Shown here one piece after another: positions 17,594-30,814 of a DNA stretch of 64,000 bases; positions within the stretch are counted from its first letter, which is position 1, and each line of letters opens with the position of its first letter. The translations under genes were made by a program, and so were the position numbers. The notes under the pieces were generated by a model, which did not search any database, was not told the DNA's origin, and saw only the letters and a list, made by a program, of their open reading frames with translations. This DNA is from Streptomonospora litoralis. GTDB taxonomy: Bacteria > Actinomycetota > Actinomycetes > Streptosporangiales > Streptosporangiaceae. Location: NCBI RefSeq assembly GCF_004323735.1, contig NZ_CP036455.1:2413101-2477100 (forward strand), given 5' to 3'.

Positions 17594-18699
17594 ATGACCA
17601 CGTGAGCACATCCGACTCCGCCGGCCGCAACGGCCGAGGGGGATCGCGCCGGGCCGATTCGGCCCGCGCACCCCGGGAGCGCTACGAGGACGAAGACGTC
17701 AACACCGACCGCGGAGCCGACGAGGGCGCCGACGGTTCCCGCACGCGCCGGGGCGGCAAGGCCCGCCGCCGGGGTGCGGACGGGCGCGGGGGCGCTCCGG
17801 GCGGCAGAACCGCCCGCGGCCGCCGCCCCGGGCGCTCCGGAGCGGGGGCCGACCCGGTATCCAGGTTCTCCGCCTCGGCGCTGCGGCGCGTCAGCGTCCT
17901 GGGCGACCGGCCCAGCCAGGTCGTCTACACCCTGGCCGAGCAGAGCCGGCGCAAGAACGGCACCGCGGTCCTCGCCGGGCTGCTGGTGCTATGCCTCACC
18001 TCGCTGGTGGGCCTGCTCGGCGTGCTGAGCTACCAGCTCGCCACCCAGACCGGGGGAACCTCCAGCCAGGCGGCCGTGGGCAGCGTCGTCGCCCCTCCCG
18101 AGGGGCACTCCACTCTGCTGCCCGAGATGTACCAGGCCCAGCCCCAAGACGAGGCCTTCGAGCCGATCGCCGAGCGGGGCGAGGGCTCCGGCGGACTGCC
18201 CGAGGACGGGGTGTTCGGCTCCGAAACCGAGGAGCTGGAGCTGGACGGCCAGAAACTGGTCCGCGACCAGTCCGAGGTGACCGATACCTGCACCAGCCTG
18301 GTGTGGGGCCGGGAGGTCGCCCAGACGCTGGTCGACGGCGAGTGCACCTCGGCCGCCAGCGCCGTCTACCTGAGCGGCGGCGAGAAGTACATCGCCCAGT
18401 TCACGCTGTTCGACCTGGCCGACGTCGATGCCGCCACGAACGCGGCCACGGCGCTCGACCCCCAGGACCCGTCGATCGCCCCGGGCTTCCTACTGCCCCG
18501 GAAGAGCGGCGTCGAGGGGCTGCACGAGGGGTACAGCCAGGCCACCGCCCAGGTCATGGGGCACTACCTCGCGGTGTACTGGGTGGCGCGCACCGACGGC
18601 GAGAAGCCCGGGGAAAGCGACACCCTGTCCACGCTCAACGTGGCGGCGATGAACGCCTCCACGTGGGTCTACCGCCAGGTCGGCGAGGCCGAGCAGTAG
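17590..18699 (+). CDS. Membrane-anchored protein of unknown function, paralogue 1
   Basis: 369 residues: a charged Arg/Gly-rich cytoplasmic region (1-115), one transmembrane helix (about 122-146), then an exported domain. The exported part shares a pattern with the next gene: C.SLVWG..V...L....CT.A..A.Y, a FxL.D segment, a GF..P segment and YS.A.A.V.GHYL.V.WV. Two Cys about 24 residues apart are conserved between them and may form a disulfide. It overlaps lgt by ATGA, so it is co-transcribed with it. I do not recognise a named family. Confidence 0.7.
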   Translation: MNDHVSTSDSAGRNGRGGSRRADSARAPRERYEDEDVNTDRGADEGADGSRTRRGGKARRRGADGRGGAPGGRTARGRRPGRSGAGADPVSRFSASALRRVSVLGDRPSQVVYTLAEQSRRKNGTAVLAGLLVLCLTSLVGLLGVLSYQLATQTGGTSSQAAVGSVVAPPEGHSTLLPEMYQAQPQDEAFEPIAERGEGSGGLPEDGVFGSETEELELDGQKLVRDQSEVTDTCTSLVWGREVAQTLVDGECTSAASAVYLSGGEKYIAQFTLFDLADVDAATNAATALDPQDPSIAPGFLLPRKSGVEGLHEGYSQATAQVMGHYLAVYWVARTDGEKPGESDTLSTLNVAAMNASTWVYRQVGEAEQ

Positions 18700-18716
18700 C
18701 CGGGACAGCCCAGGCC

Positions 18717-18748
18717 GGTGCCGGTCGGGCGCGGGCCCGACCGGCACC
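18717..18748 (+). terminator. Terminator after the lgt unit
   Basis: GGTGCCGGTCGGGC, loop GCGG, GCCCGACCGGCACC: a perfect 14-bp stem 18 bases after the stop codon. Confidence 0.78.
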
Positions 18749-18925
18749 CGCGGCGCAGCGGCGGCTGCAGGGCCACTCGACGTCCGGCACCTAAGGGCTG
18801 AGGCCGGGACGGTCCGGGTTCTTCTGCAAGCTAGGATTTGCGCACCGGCGGCATGGTCACACGCGGCGTCCGCCGTCCCACCCCGCTGAATGCGAACAGC
18901 CCCCGCGACCGTCCGAGAGGTTCTG

Positions 18926-19813
18926 GTGTCTTCTAAGTCGTCTGTGTCCGGTACCCCCGGCCGGCGGAGGAAAAGCGACGAGGCCGACTCCATCGAGGGT
19001 TTGGCAGCGGCTCCCGCCCGCCGCAAGGGAGCCCGCCGCCGGCGCCGGGGCTCCTCGCGCGCACGGTCGCGGAGCAGGATGCTGCCGGTGCTGCTCGGCG
19101 CTCTCGGGGTCGCCGTGGTGGCGCTGGTGGTCGTGCTGGTGCTGCAGTTCGCGACCGGCGGCGCCGATGCGCCGGAGAACCCCGTGCCCGCCGCGTTCGA
19201 GATCCACGACTCCGGGACGGAGATCCTCGCCACCCGCGAGGCCGACTCCCGGCCGCTGAACAAGAGCGAGCTGTTCGGCGAGGACGCCAAGCAGATCGAC
19301 AGCGAGAGCCAGGGCATCACCTTCGAGCTGCAGTCGTCGTCGCTGAGCGAGGACTGCGCCTCGGTCGTCTGGGGCGACGATGTCCGTACGGCGCTCTCCG
19401 AAGCCGACTGCACGCAGGCGGCACGGGCCGGATACACCTCCGACAAGTACGTCGGCGCCGTTGTGATGTTCAACCTGCGCGATCAGGAGGCCGGCCAGGC
19501 GGTCGCGACCGCGCTGCAGCCCCCGAAGGGCGAGCAGGCCCAGCCGGGCGGCTTCATCGCGGTGCCGACCCCCGAGGAGGACCCGTTCTCCAGCCTGGGA
19601 GCGGGTTACAGCGCCGCCGAGGCCACCGTCAGCGGCCACTACCTGACCGTGACGTGGGTGCAGTCGATCGACTCCGACGACCCGTCTCAGCGGGAGAGCC
19701 TCGTCTCGCCGATCATCGCGCTGAACAGCTTCCGCGACCCGCTCTACAACCGCGTCGTGCAGCTGGAGAACCTGCAGGAGGCCCAGCAGCAGAACTCCGC
19801 GCCCGCAGCCTGA
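18926..19813 (+). CDS. Membrane-anchored protein of unknown function, paralogue 2
   Basis: 295 residues. Basic head with RRKGARRRRRG, one transmembrane helix (about 52-76), exported C-terminal domain with the two conserved Cys (LSEDCASVVWG and EADCTQAARAGY) and SGHYLTVTWVQ shared with the upstream gene. The two look like a diverged tandem duplication. GTG at 18926 was chosen because GAGAGG lies eight bases before it; an ATG at 18890 in the same frame has no SD. A terminator separates it from paralogue 1, so it may be regulated separately. Confidence 0.68.
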   Translation: MSSKSSVSGTPGRRRKSDEADSIEGLAAAPARRKGARRRRRGSSRARSRSRMLPVLLGALGVAVVALVVVLVLQFATGGADAPENPVPAAFEIHDSGTEILATREADSRPLNKSELFGEDAKQIDSESQGITFELQSSSLSEDCASVVWGDDVRTALSEADCTQAARAGYTSDKYVGAVVMFNLRDQEAGQAVATALQPPKGEQAQPGGFIAVPTPEEDPFSSLGAGYSAAEATVSGHYLTVTWVQSIDSDDPSQRESLVSPIIALNSFRDPLYNRVVQLENLQEAQQQNSAPAA

Positions 19814-20004
19814 CCCGGCCTGCCGGATCCGGCACGCCGGCCCGCGGATACGACGAAGTCGCCCGGCTCCGCCCGAGGAATTTCCGCCGAGCCACGCGCT
19901 ACACCGCCACCTCCTGCGGTGACACGCTCATCGGGTCCCGAGGGGGCCTGATCCGTGTGCAAGCGGCTCCGGACGACAGAGGGGGCCTGGCGGCGGCCGC
20001 GGGA

Positions 20005-21783
20005 TCACCGCGACGCGTTCGCGCCGCCGCCGTCCGGGCTCTCGCGCGCCTCGACGATCGAGGCCGCGAGGTCGGCGGCCGCCGCGCGCAGCCGCTCCAT
20101 GCGGTGGGCGGGCAGGTCCAGCAGCGTGTGCCCCTCCAGCCAGGGCGCCGCCGCGGCGACGGCATGGCGGGCGGTGCGCTTGTTGACCGGCACGTCGGCG
20201 GTCGCGGCCACGCGCACGAGCCCTTCGCGCAGGGTGGCGGACAGTCGGCCGTGCGCCCGCCGCTGGCAGTGCGCGAGCAGCCGCTCGTCCGCCGCCCCGC
20301 CGTCTGGTGCCTCGGCGGCCCGCACCGTTGTCAGGCGCGGCGCCGGTGTTCCGCGCATGAAGCGCACCTCGAAGCGCGGCGCGAGCAGCGCGGCCAGTTC
20401 GCGCTGTCCGTCCCTGTCGCGCACCTGCGGATGGTCGGCGGAGACCACCGCCGAGACCTCGGGGCCCGGTGCCGCCAGTACCACCCTGGCCAGCAGGTCC
20501 TCCCAGCCGCCGGTGAGGTCCACGGCGGCGCTGCCGCGCTCCGTCGGCGTCTCCAGCCACGTGGCCAGGCGGACGTGCCGCGGTGTGCGCGGTTCCCCGG
20601 ACGCGCCGGCAGTCCGGGGGAGGGGCGCCAGCGCACCGCGCGGCCACTCGCCGACGGCGGTCTCGGCCGCGGCGTCCTCCAGCACGGCGCGAGCCTCGGC
20701 CTCCTGCAGCCCGCCGGCGGACTCCGCGGAGTTGGTGCCGCGGCTGTAGACCCGCGCCGCCGCCGCGCCGCGCGAGCCCTGGGGTGTGCGGCCGGTGGGC
20801 CGGAGCACGTACAGGTCGCTGGCCGCCCCGATCGCCTCGGCGCCCCGGTAGCGGTTGAAGTCCGGCCACAGCGCTTCGGTGACCAGGTCCAGCGCGCTCA
20901 GCCGCGACTGGGTCCGGGCGGTCAGGGCCGGGGTCGTCTCGCTGGCGCCGTAGGCCAGCAGCACCCGGCCGGCTCGGGGCGCGGCAAGGCCCTCGACGCC
21001 GCGGCGTACGAACAGTTCGACGCCCTCGGGGGTGTAGGGCGGATCGGTGAAGGCGAGGTCGCAGCTTTCGCGCAGCGCCGGGGGCAGGCCCAGCCGCAGG
21101 TCGGCGAAGTGGCACCGGACGTTTGCGCCCAGCCGCTCGGCGGCCGCGTCGATGTAGGACAGCATCCGCTCGTCGATGTCGACGACGACGGCCCGCAGGC
21201 CGGGGCAGACGAGGGCGGCGGCCAGTGAGGTGAGGTCGTGGTCGCCTACGCACAGCAGCCGCGCGCCGTCGAGCGCGAAGTGCGTCCGCAGCAGCAGCGC
21301 GCGCCGCAGCGCGGTCTCCGCGGTGGCGGCGACGTGGTCCAGGTCGGTGCGCGCGGCGGGCGCCTCGTCGACCAGGCGGCGCAGTTCGGCCGCCGCCTCC
21401 GCGTGGTCTCCGGCGAGGTGGCCGACCGGGTCGGCGGTGCCCGGCCGGTCGAAGCCGGCGTAGCCGCCGGCACGCCGCAGCCGGGCGTGCACAGCGCCGG
21501 TGTCCCACTCCAGTTCACCGTCCAGGGCGTCGAGCACGCCCTGGACGCTTCGGTGCGCCACCGCGGTCCGGCGCACCAGCTCACGCGGCGACCACCAGCC
21601 GCCGTCGGCGAGGGCTGCGAGTACGCGATGCAGCCGCCGCGCCGCGATGCCGTGGTCGTCGAGCAGCTCGCGCAGCCCGGGCGGTACCCCGTCGCCGTCC
21701 GTCGGCGGCGGGGGAGCGCAGTCGGATGTGCCACGGGCGGGGTCGGTGCGGCCGGTGCCGTCGGCCTCGGGATGTTCCTCCAC
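20005..21783 (-). CDS. BpsA-like branched polyamine synthase with extra C-terminal domain
   Basis: 592 residues from this start. An N-terminal winged-helix part (LRELLDDHGIAARRLHRVLA ... VQGVLDALDGE) is followed by a Rossmann domain with LLCVGDHDLTSLAAAL, VVVDIDERMLSYID and FTDPPYTPEG. These are hallmarks of N4-bis(aminopropyl)spermidine synthase (BpsA), which adds aminopropyl groups from decarboxylated SAM to spermidine. Archaeal and Thermus BpsA are about 350 residues; here roughly 240 more follow (from about residue 350), with no motif I recognise. The frame stays open to 22149 but runs into repeat element B, so I take GTG 21783; GTG 21801 is also possible. Confidence 0.68.
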   Translation of the reverse strand: MEEHPEADGTGRTDPARGTSDCAPPPPTDGDGVPPGLRELLDDHGIAARRLHRVLAALADGGWWSPRELVRRTAVAHRSVQGVLDALDGELEWDTGAVHARLRRAGGYAGFDRPGTADPVGHLAGDHAEAAAELRRLVDEAPAARTDLDHVAATAETALRRALLLRTHFALDGARLLCVGDHDLTSLAAALVCPGLRAVVVDIDERMLSYIDAAAERLGANVRCHFADLRLGLPPALRESCDLAFTDPPYTPEGVELFVRRGVEGLAAPRAGRVLLAYGASETTPALTARTQSRLSALDLVTEALWPDFNRYRGAEAIGAASDLYVLRPTGRTPQGSRGAAAARVYSRGTNSAESAGGLQEAEARAVLEDAAAETAVGEWPRGALAPLPRTAGASGEPRTPRHVRLATWLETPTERGSAAVDLTGGWEDLLARVVLAAPGPEVSAVVSADHPQVRDRDGQRELAALLAPRFEVRFMRGTPAPRLTTVRAAEAPDGGAADERLLAHCQRRAHGRLSATLREGLVRVAATADVPVNKRTARHAVAAAAPWLEGHTLLDLPAHRMERLRAAAADLAASIVEARESPDGGGANASR

Positions 21784-21860
21784 CCCACGATCTTCGCGCA
21801 CTCGGCGAGCGGGCGCGTACCCGCCGTCGGAGCCGGGAACGGGCGCGGTTGCGCGCGCCG

Positions 21861-21890
21861 GATGGGCTGCTGGGGGATGGGCTGCTGGGG
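21861..21890 (+). repeat. Perfect 15-bp tandem duplication
   Basis: GATGGGCTGCTGGGG occurs twice head to tail, directly before the left end of repeat element B and upstream of the bpsA-like start. Confidence 0.85.
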
Positions 21891-21893
21891 GTG

Positions 21894-22020
21894 GGGTCCG
21901 CTGTGCGGTCTTGTTGGTCTGCCGGGTGGGGGGTGGTCTGTGGGAGAGGCGGCGGCGACGGTGGCGGACGGTCGGGCCCGCGGTCGCCGGTTCGGGTGCT
22001 CGCCGGTGGCGGCGGCCGAC
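21894..22020 (+). repeat. Left outer inverted arm of element B (R3)
   Basis: Pairs with 22941-23068 over about 120 bases: shared blocks include GGTCTGC, GGCGGCGGCGACGG, GGGCCCGCGGTC and GCCGGTGGCGGCGGCC, with scattered mismatches. A second arm core in the same orientation (R4) follows at 22046-22095. Confidence 0.6.
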
Positions 22021-22306
22021 GAGGGGCGGCGACGGCGGCGCGGGGTGGCGCCTGCGGTCGTCGGTTCGGGTGCTCGCCGGTGGCGGCGCCCGACGGGGGC
22101 GGCGAGTACGGCGGCGGGGCCGGGCCTGTGTGGTCGGGGCGGCGGTCACCGGCCCCGGCTGCGGGTGGTCGAGCCCGGGCGGCTGCCGCCCGGTTGTCGC
22201 GCGGGCCTGCGGGGCGGTGGGCGGCGGTCATGCGGCCGGGTCGGGGCCACGAGATGCACGTACGTGCGGCGGCATCGGCCTCGGCGTCGCCCCGAGGCGC
22301 CGCCCT

Positions 22307-22361
22307 CGCACCGTGATTCCGCGATACGAAACAACACGGGGTGTTTTGCCCACCAATGCCC
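22307..22361 (-). repeat. Highly conserved core of repeat element B
   Basis: Reverse complement of the 8064-8118 core, with GTGGGCAAAACACCCC and TTTCGTATCGCGGAAT intact. About four differences in 55 bases, far fewer than in the flanks. Confidence 0.65.
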
Positions 22362-22802
22362 GATTTCTCGGTGGGTCCGCCCCCGCGCTGCGGCGGCGGT
22401 GGCCCACGAGACGCGCCGAATGGCGCGAAAACAGTCCCGGAGTCACCCCATCGCGGGGTGGGGCAGTCGGCGGCCGCGCCTGGGCGCCACGAGCGACGTG
22501 TCGTCGCCCCCCGGACCCCGATCCGGCGCGCCACCGGGGGCGTGCGAGCACCCGCGACCGCGCCCCGCCGCGCGACCTCCGGCCGGCGTGGGCCCGGGTC
22601 GGAACACGGCGGCGGCGCCTCCCAACCCCCGCGCCCGCTATGTCCGACGTGCCGGAGTCGGCCGCGGCGATCGCGGCGGTCGTGGGCAAATTCCCAAAGA
22701 ACGCCGCTGGATTTCGTCATACGGGCACGATCGTCGCGCCGCCCTGCGACATAACGGGCCCGCGAGCGCCTCCCGGCTCCCCGCCGTCCTCGCCGCCCCT
22801 CG

Positions 22803-23068
22803 CCGGCCGCCGCCACCGGCGGGCACCCGATCCGGTGACCGCGGGCCCGGCCATCCGCCACCGTTGCCGCCGCCGTTACCCATCAGGCCGCCCGTTTCCC
22901 GGCAGACCATCAAGGCCGCACAGCAGACCGCTGCCGCCCCGTCGGCCGCCGCCACCGGCGGGCACCCGATCCGGTGACCGCGGGCCCGGCCCCGCTGCCG
23001 CCGTCGCCGCCGCCTTTCGGACAGGCCACCTTCTACCCCGCAGACCGACAAGCCCGCCCAGCGGACCC
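22803..23068 (-). repeat. Right inverted arms of element B (R5 and R6)
   Basis: Two successive copies of the extended arm in the same orientation: 22803-22925 and 22941-23068. Both begin with CCGCCGCCACCGGCGGGCAC and continue with CCGATCCGGTGACCGCGGGC. R6 mirrors the left outer arm and R5 mirrors R4. Confidence 0.6.
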
Positions 23069-23622
23069 GGGCCGCCCGCCCTCTCTCCTCGGGGCCGGTG
23101 TGGCGTGGGTCGCAGGGAATTCTCACCGCGGCTTTATGTCCGGTGTGTTGCCCGGGGGTACGCTGGGTGTGAACTGAGGCTGCCCCCGGTGCGCGGCGCC
23201 GGACGGGGGCGGGGTACGGTGCTTTCGTCCCGCATTGCGGTGATCTACCGAGACCGGGGCAAAAGGGATGTTTGCGCGGTGCTCCGCTTGGAAAGATCAC
23301 GGCTAGCCCGAACGGGCGGGTCATCGCCGACCCTCTCGCCTCGGGTGCGAGGCCGCGAGCCTCACCGCACTGTGGCGGTGCTTGGTCTAGACCTAACGAC
23401 TCACGTCGGGGCTGGACCGCAGGTATAACAGACTACTTACGTCGTGTGGCCACCGAACAGGGGCGACACCGGTTACCACGAGGAAGTGACGCAGGTCCGG
23501 CGCCGAGCCGGCTGTGGAACCGGTGCCTGCGGGGCCGCCTTCGCATGCTGACGCAGCAGGGCCAACGTCGTCCCGGATGCGCTTTCGAAGAGAAGCCCAT
23601 ACGTACGACGACAGGAGGGTAG
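23069..23622 (+). promoter_or_regulatory. Long gene-free region upstream of gltB
   Basis: About 550 bases with no convincing gene. It is less G+C-rich than the flanks and contains AT-rich words such as GGTATAACAG (about 23421), where TATAAC could be a -10 box about 195 bases before gltB. Around 23152-23196 an inverted repeat CCGGGGG ... CCCCCGG could form a hairpin. A strong AGGAGGG SD precedes gltB. I see no riboswitch class I recognise. Confidence 0.35.
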
Positions 23623-28188
<4,566 letters not shown>

Positions 28189-28224
28189 AGCCGTCGGCCG
28201 GAATCGAAAGGAGGGACGAACACC

Positions 28225-29688
28225 ATGGCTGACCCGAAGGGTTTCCTGAAGATCACCGAGCGGGAGCTGCCCACCCGCCGCCCGGTCGACGTGCGCATCC
28301 AGGACTGGCGCGAGGTCTACGAGGAGGCCGACCGCGGCACCGTCGTCAAGCAGGCGTCGCGCTGCATGGACTGCGGCATCCCGTTCTGCCACAACGGCTG
28401 CCCGCTGGGGAACCTCATCCCGGAGTGGAACGACCTGGTCCACCGCCACGACTGGGGCGAGGCCATCGAGCGGCTGCACGCCACGAACAACTTCCCGGAG
28501 TTCACCGGGCGGCTGTGCCCGGCTCCGTGCGAGTCGGCGTGCGTGCTGGGCATCAACCAGCCCGCCGTGACCATCAAGAACGTGGAGAATTCCATCATCG
28601 ACCGGGCCTGGGAGGAGGGCTGGGTGCGGCCCCAGCCGCCCGAGGTCCGCACCGGTAAGAAGGTCGCGGTGGTGGGGTCGGGCCCGGCGGGGCTCGCCGC
28701 CGCCCAGCAGCTGACCCGCGCCGGCCACGACGTGACCGTCTTCGAGCGGGCCGACCGCATCGGCGGGCTGCTGCGCTACGGCATCCCCGAGTTCAAGATG
28801 GAGAAGCGCCACATCGACCGCCGCCTGGGCCAGATGCGGGCCGAAGGAACCGAGTTCCGCAGCGGTGTCGACGTCGGCACCGACATCACGGTCGAGGAGC
28901 TGCGCGCCCAGCACGACGCGGTCGTGCTGACGGGCGGGGCCACCGCCTGGCGGGAGCTGCCGGCGACCGGGCGCGAGCTCGACGGCGTCCACCAGGCGAT
29001 GGAGTACCTCCCGCAGGCCAACCGGGTGCAGGAGGGCGACATCGAGGCCGCGGAGATCGACGCCGCGGGCAAGGACGTGATCGTCATCGGCGGCGGCGAC
29101 ACCGGCGCCGACTGCGTCGGCACCGCGCACCGCCAGGGCGCGGCGTCGGTCACCCAGCTGGAGATCATGCCCAAGCCGCCCGCCGAGCGGCCGCACGCTC
29201 AGCCGTGGCCCACCATGCCGATGGTGTACAAGGTCTCCACGGCCCACGAGGAAGGCGGCAAGCGGCTCTACTCGGTGAACACCGTGGAGTTCCTCGGCGA
29301 CGAGCAGGGCCGCGTGCGCGCGCTCAAGCTGGTCGACGTCGAGCGCACCGACTCCGGCTTCGAGCCGGTCCCCGGCAGCGAGCGCGAGATCCCCGCCGGC
29401 CTGGTCACGCTGGCCATGGGCTTCGTGGGCCCGGAGAAGGCGGGAATGCTGGAGCAGCTGGGAGTGGAGCTGGACGGACGCGGCAACGTCGTTCGCGACG
29501 CCGACTACGCCACCTCCGTCGACGGAGTCTTCTGCGCGGGCGACATGGGCCGCGGCCAGTCGCTGATCGTCTGGGCGATCGCGGAGGGCCGCTCGGCGGC
29601 GGCTGGCGCCGACCGCTACCTCCGCGGTGAGGACACCGCCCTGCCGACCGCCATCCCGCCCACGGAGCGGCCGCTGACGGCCTCCTGA
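28225..29688 (+). CDS. gltD: Glutamate synthase, small subunit
   Basis: 487 residues. FAD protein that feeds NADPH electrons to GltB. The N-terminus has the Cys sets CMDCGIPFCHNGCPLGN and GRLCPAPCESACVLG for [4Fe-4S] clusters. The FAD fold is VAVVGSGPAGLAAAQQL and the NADPH fold VIVIGGGDTGADCVG; FCAGDMGRGQSLIVWAI closes the FAD site. AAAGGAGG lies about 11 bases before the ATG. Forms an operon with gltB and ends at two strong hairpins. Confidence 0.97.
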   Translation: MADPKGFLKITERELPTRRPVDVRIQDWREVYEEADRGTVVKQASRCMDCGIPFCHNGCPLGNLIPEWNDLVHRHDWGEAIERLHATNNFPEFTGRLCPAPCESACVLGINQPAVTIKNVENSIIDRAWEEGWVRPQPPEVRTGKKVAVVGSGPAGLAAAQQLTRAGHDVTVFERADRIGGLLRYGIPEFKMEKRHIDRRLGQMRAEGTEFRSGVDVGTDITVEELRAQHDAVVLTGGATAWRELPATGRELDGVHQAMEYLPQANRVQEGDIEAAEIDAAGKDVIVIGGGDTGADCVGTAHRQGAASVTQLEIMPKPPAERPHAQPWPTMPMVYKVSTAHEEGGKRLYSVNTVEFLGDEQGRVRALKLVDVERTDSGFEPVPGSEREIPAGLVTLAMGFVGPEKAGMLEQLGVELDGRGNVVRDADYATSVDGVFCAGDMGRGQSLIVWAIAEGRSAAAGADRYLRGEDTALPTAIPPTERPLTAS

Positions 29689-29696
29689 ACGGCGCC

Positions 29697-29754
29697 GCCG
29701 GGCCGCGCTCCGCGGCCCGGCGCCCCGGCACGGCGGGATCCCGCCGTGCCGGGG
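29697..29754 (+). terminator. Double terminator after gltD
   Basis: First stem GCCGGGCCGCG-CTC-CGCGGCCCGGC (29697-29721, 11 bp perfect), then a perfect 32-base palindrome (29723-29754) starting CCCCGGCACGGCGGGA. Both lie within 70 bases of the stop codon. Confidence 0.82.
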
Positions 29755-29881
29755 CGGTAGCCGAGATCGCCGCCGGCGTGGTGGCCGCTTCCGGACCCGT
29801 CGTCGCGGGCGGATCCCGGCGGGAGCCGCCGGCGGTGCTGCTAGGCTCCCCGCGGTCGCCTATTTCATGGGAGCGAATGCG

Positions 29882-30412
29882 GTGAGTGCTACCGGCAGCG
29901 GCAACGCCGACGCGCAGCGGATCGCTGCCGGCGTTTACACCATCGACCCCGCGCGGTCGGTGGTCTCCTTCCAGACCCGAGCGATCTTCGGCCTCACGGG
30001 GGTGAAAGGCACGTTCGACCTCGACAGCGGAACGGTCACTGTGGCGGACCCCGTCGAGGATTCCACGGTCGAGGCCGTGGTGTCGGCTTCCGGATTCTCG
30101 AGCGGCAACACCCAGCGCGACAACCATGTTCGCTCGGCGGACTACCTCGACGCCGAAAGGCATCCGCATTTCTCGTTCGTCGGTGAGCGCCTGGAGAGAT
30201 CCGGCGAGCGAGGCGTACTGGTCGGGCGCCTGACCGTCAAAGGCGTTACGCAGCCGCAGACCCTGGACATCACGAACGTCTCCGGCGATGAGCACGGCCT
30301 CACCGCCCGTGCCACCACCACAGTCGACCGCTTCGACTACGGCGTTACGAAGGCCCCCGGCATGACGGGCCGGAAGCTGCACATCACCCTGGACGTCGCG
30401 GCGAGGCGGTAA
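29882..30412 (+). CDS. YceI-family lipid-binding protein
   Basis: 176 residues. The YceI beta-barrel pattern is clear: GVYTIDPARSVVSFQTRA, GVKGTFDLDSGTV, NTQRDNHVRSADYLDAERHP and FVGRLTVKGVTQP-type strands (here LVGRLTVKGVTQPQTLDI). The family binds isoprenoid-like lipids. No signal peptide is visible, so this member appears cytoplasmic. GTG 29882 has GGGAG eight bases upstream; ATG 29867, fifteen bases earlier, has none. Monocistronic after the gltBD terminators. Confidence 0.85.
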   Translation: MSATGSGNADAQRIAAGVYTIDPARSVVSFQTRAIFGLTGVKGTFDLDSGTVTVADPVEDSTVEAVVSASGFSSGNTQRDNHVRSADYLDAERHPHFSFVGERLERSGERGVLVGRLTVKGVTQPQTLDITNVSGDEHGLTARATTTVDRFDYGVTKAPGMTGRKLHITLDVAARR

Positions 30413-30589
30413 CCCCGCACCTTCCCACCGGAACCCCTGTATTCGCCCGCCTCGACAGCTACCCGGTCGGCAGCCGGGTGCTCGCGACGTGGCTGCCGGA
30501 GCTGTTCAGCGGCATGGCTGCGAGGGCCGACAGCCCGCTCGGCCGGTGGCACGACGACCATTCCGCGGTCGTCGTGGCCGTTTCCGCAC

Positions 30590-30691
30590 GACGAGATCGA
30601 CGCCCGCGGGCACCATTCCAGCATGCTCGGCGAGCACGTCCCGCAACTCGCGGCCGGAATCGGACAATGGCTTTCCGAACGGGGACTCTGA
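30590..30691 (+). pseudogene. Possible remnant of an alpha/beta-hydrolase or thioesterase C-terminus
   Basis: An in-frame tail reading DEIDARGHHSSMLGEHVPQL, then a WLSERGL end and a stop, has the look of a hydrolase or thioesterase end (a catalytic-type His, then a helix LAAGIGQWL). Coding-like third positions stop at its left edge. Just before it, 30429-30580, another frame (RLDSYPVGSRVLATWLPEL and on) also looks coding-like but has no start. Both may be scraps of deleted genes. Low confidence. Confidence 0.3.
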
Positions 30692-30814
30692 ATGGCAGGT
30701 GGCGGCTTCGGGGTTTGCCCACCGGGACGCTGCCCGCCGCGGCGGAATTTTTTCGCTTTGCGGTAGGGTCGCCGCGACCGGCCGCCGCGCACCATGCGAT
30801 TGGGGAACGCTGTG

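Larger units (their letters stand above)
21894..23068 (-). repeat. Non-coding repeat element, copy B (inverted to copy A)
   Basis: About 1.18 kb bounded by imperfect inverted arms of about 120 bases: the left arm starts GGGTCCGCTG, the right arm ends CAGCGGACCC. Inside each outer arm lies a second copy of the arm core, so there are four arms against two in element A. The middle (about 22150-22735) matches element A read on the other strand. No frame is kept between copies. The bpsA-like gene lies on one side and gltB on the other. The outer boundary is by eye, good to perhaps ten bases. Confidence 0.62.

Noticed and set aside
21784-22149. N-terminal extension of the bpsA-like frame
   Set aside because: The extra residues translate the 15-bp tandem repeat and the arm of element B and look like low-complexity Pro/Arg; no family N-terminus matches.
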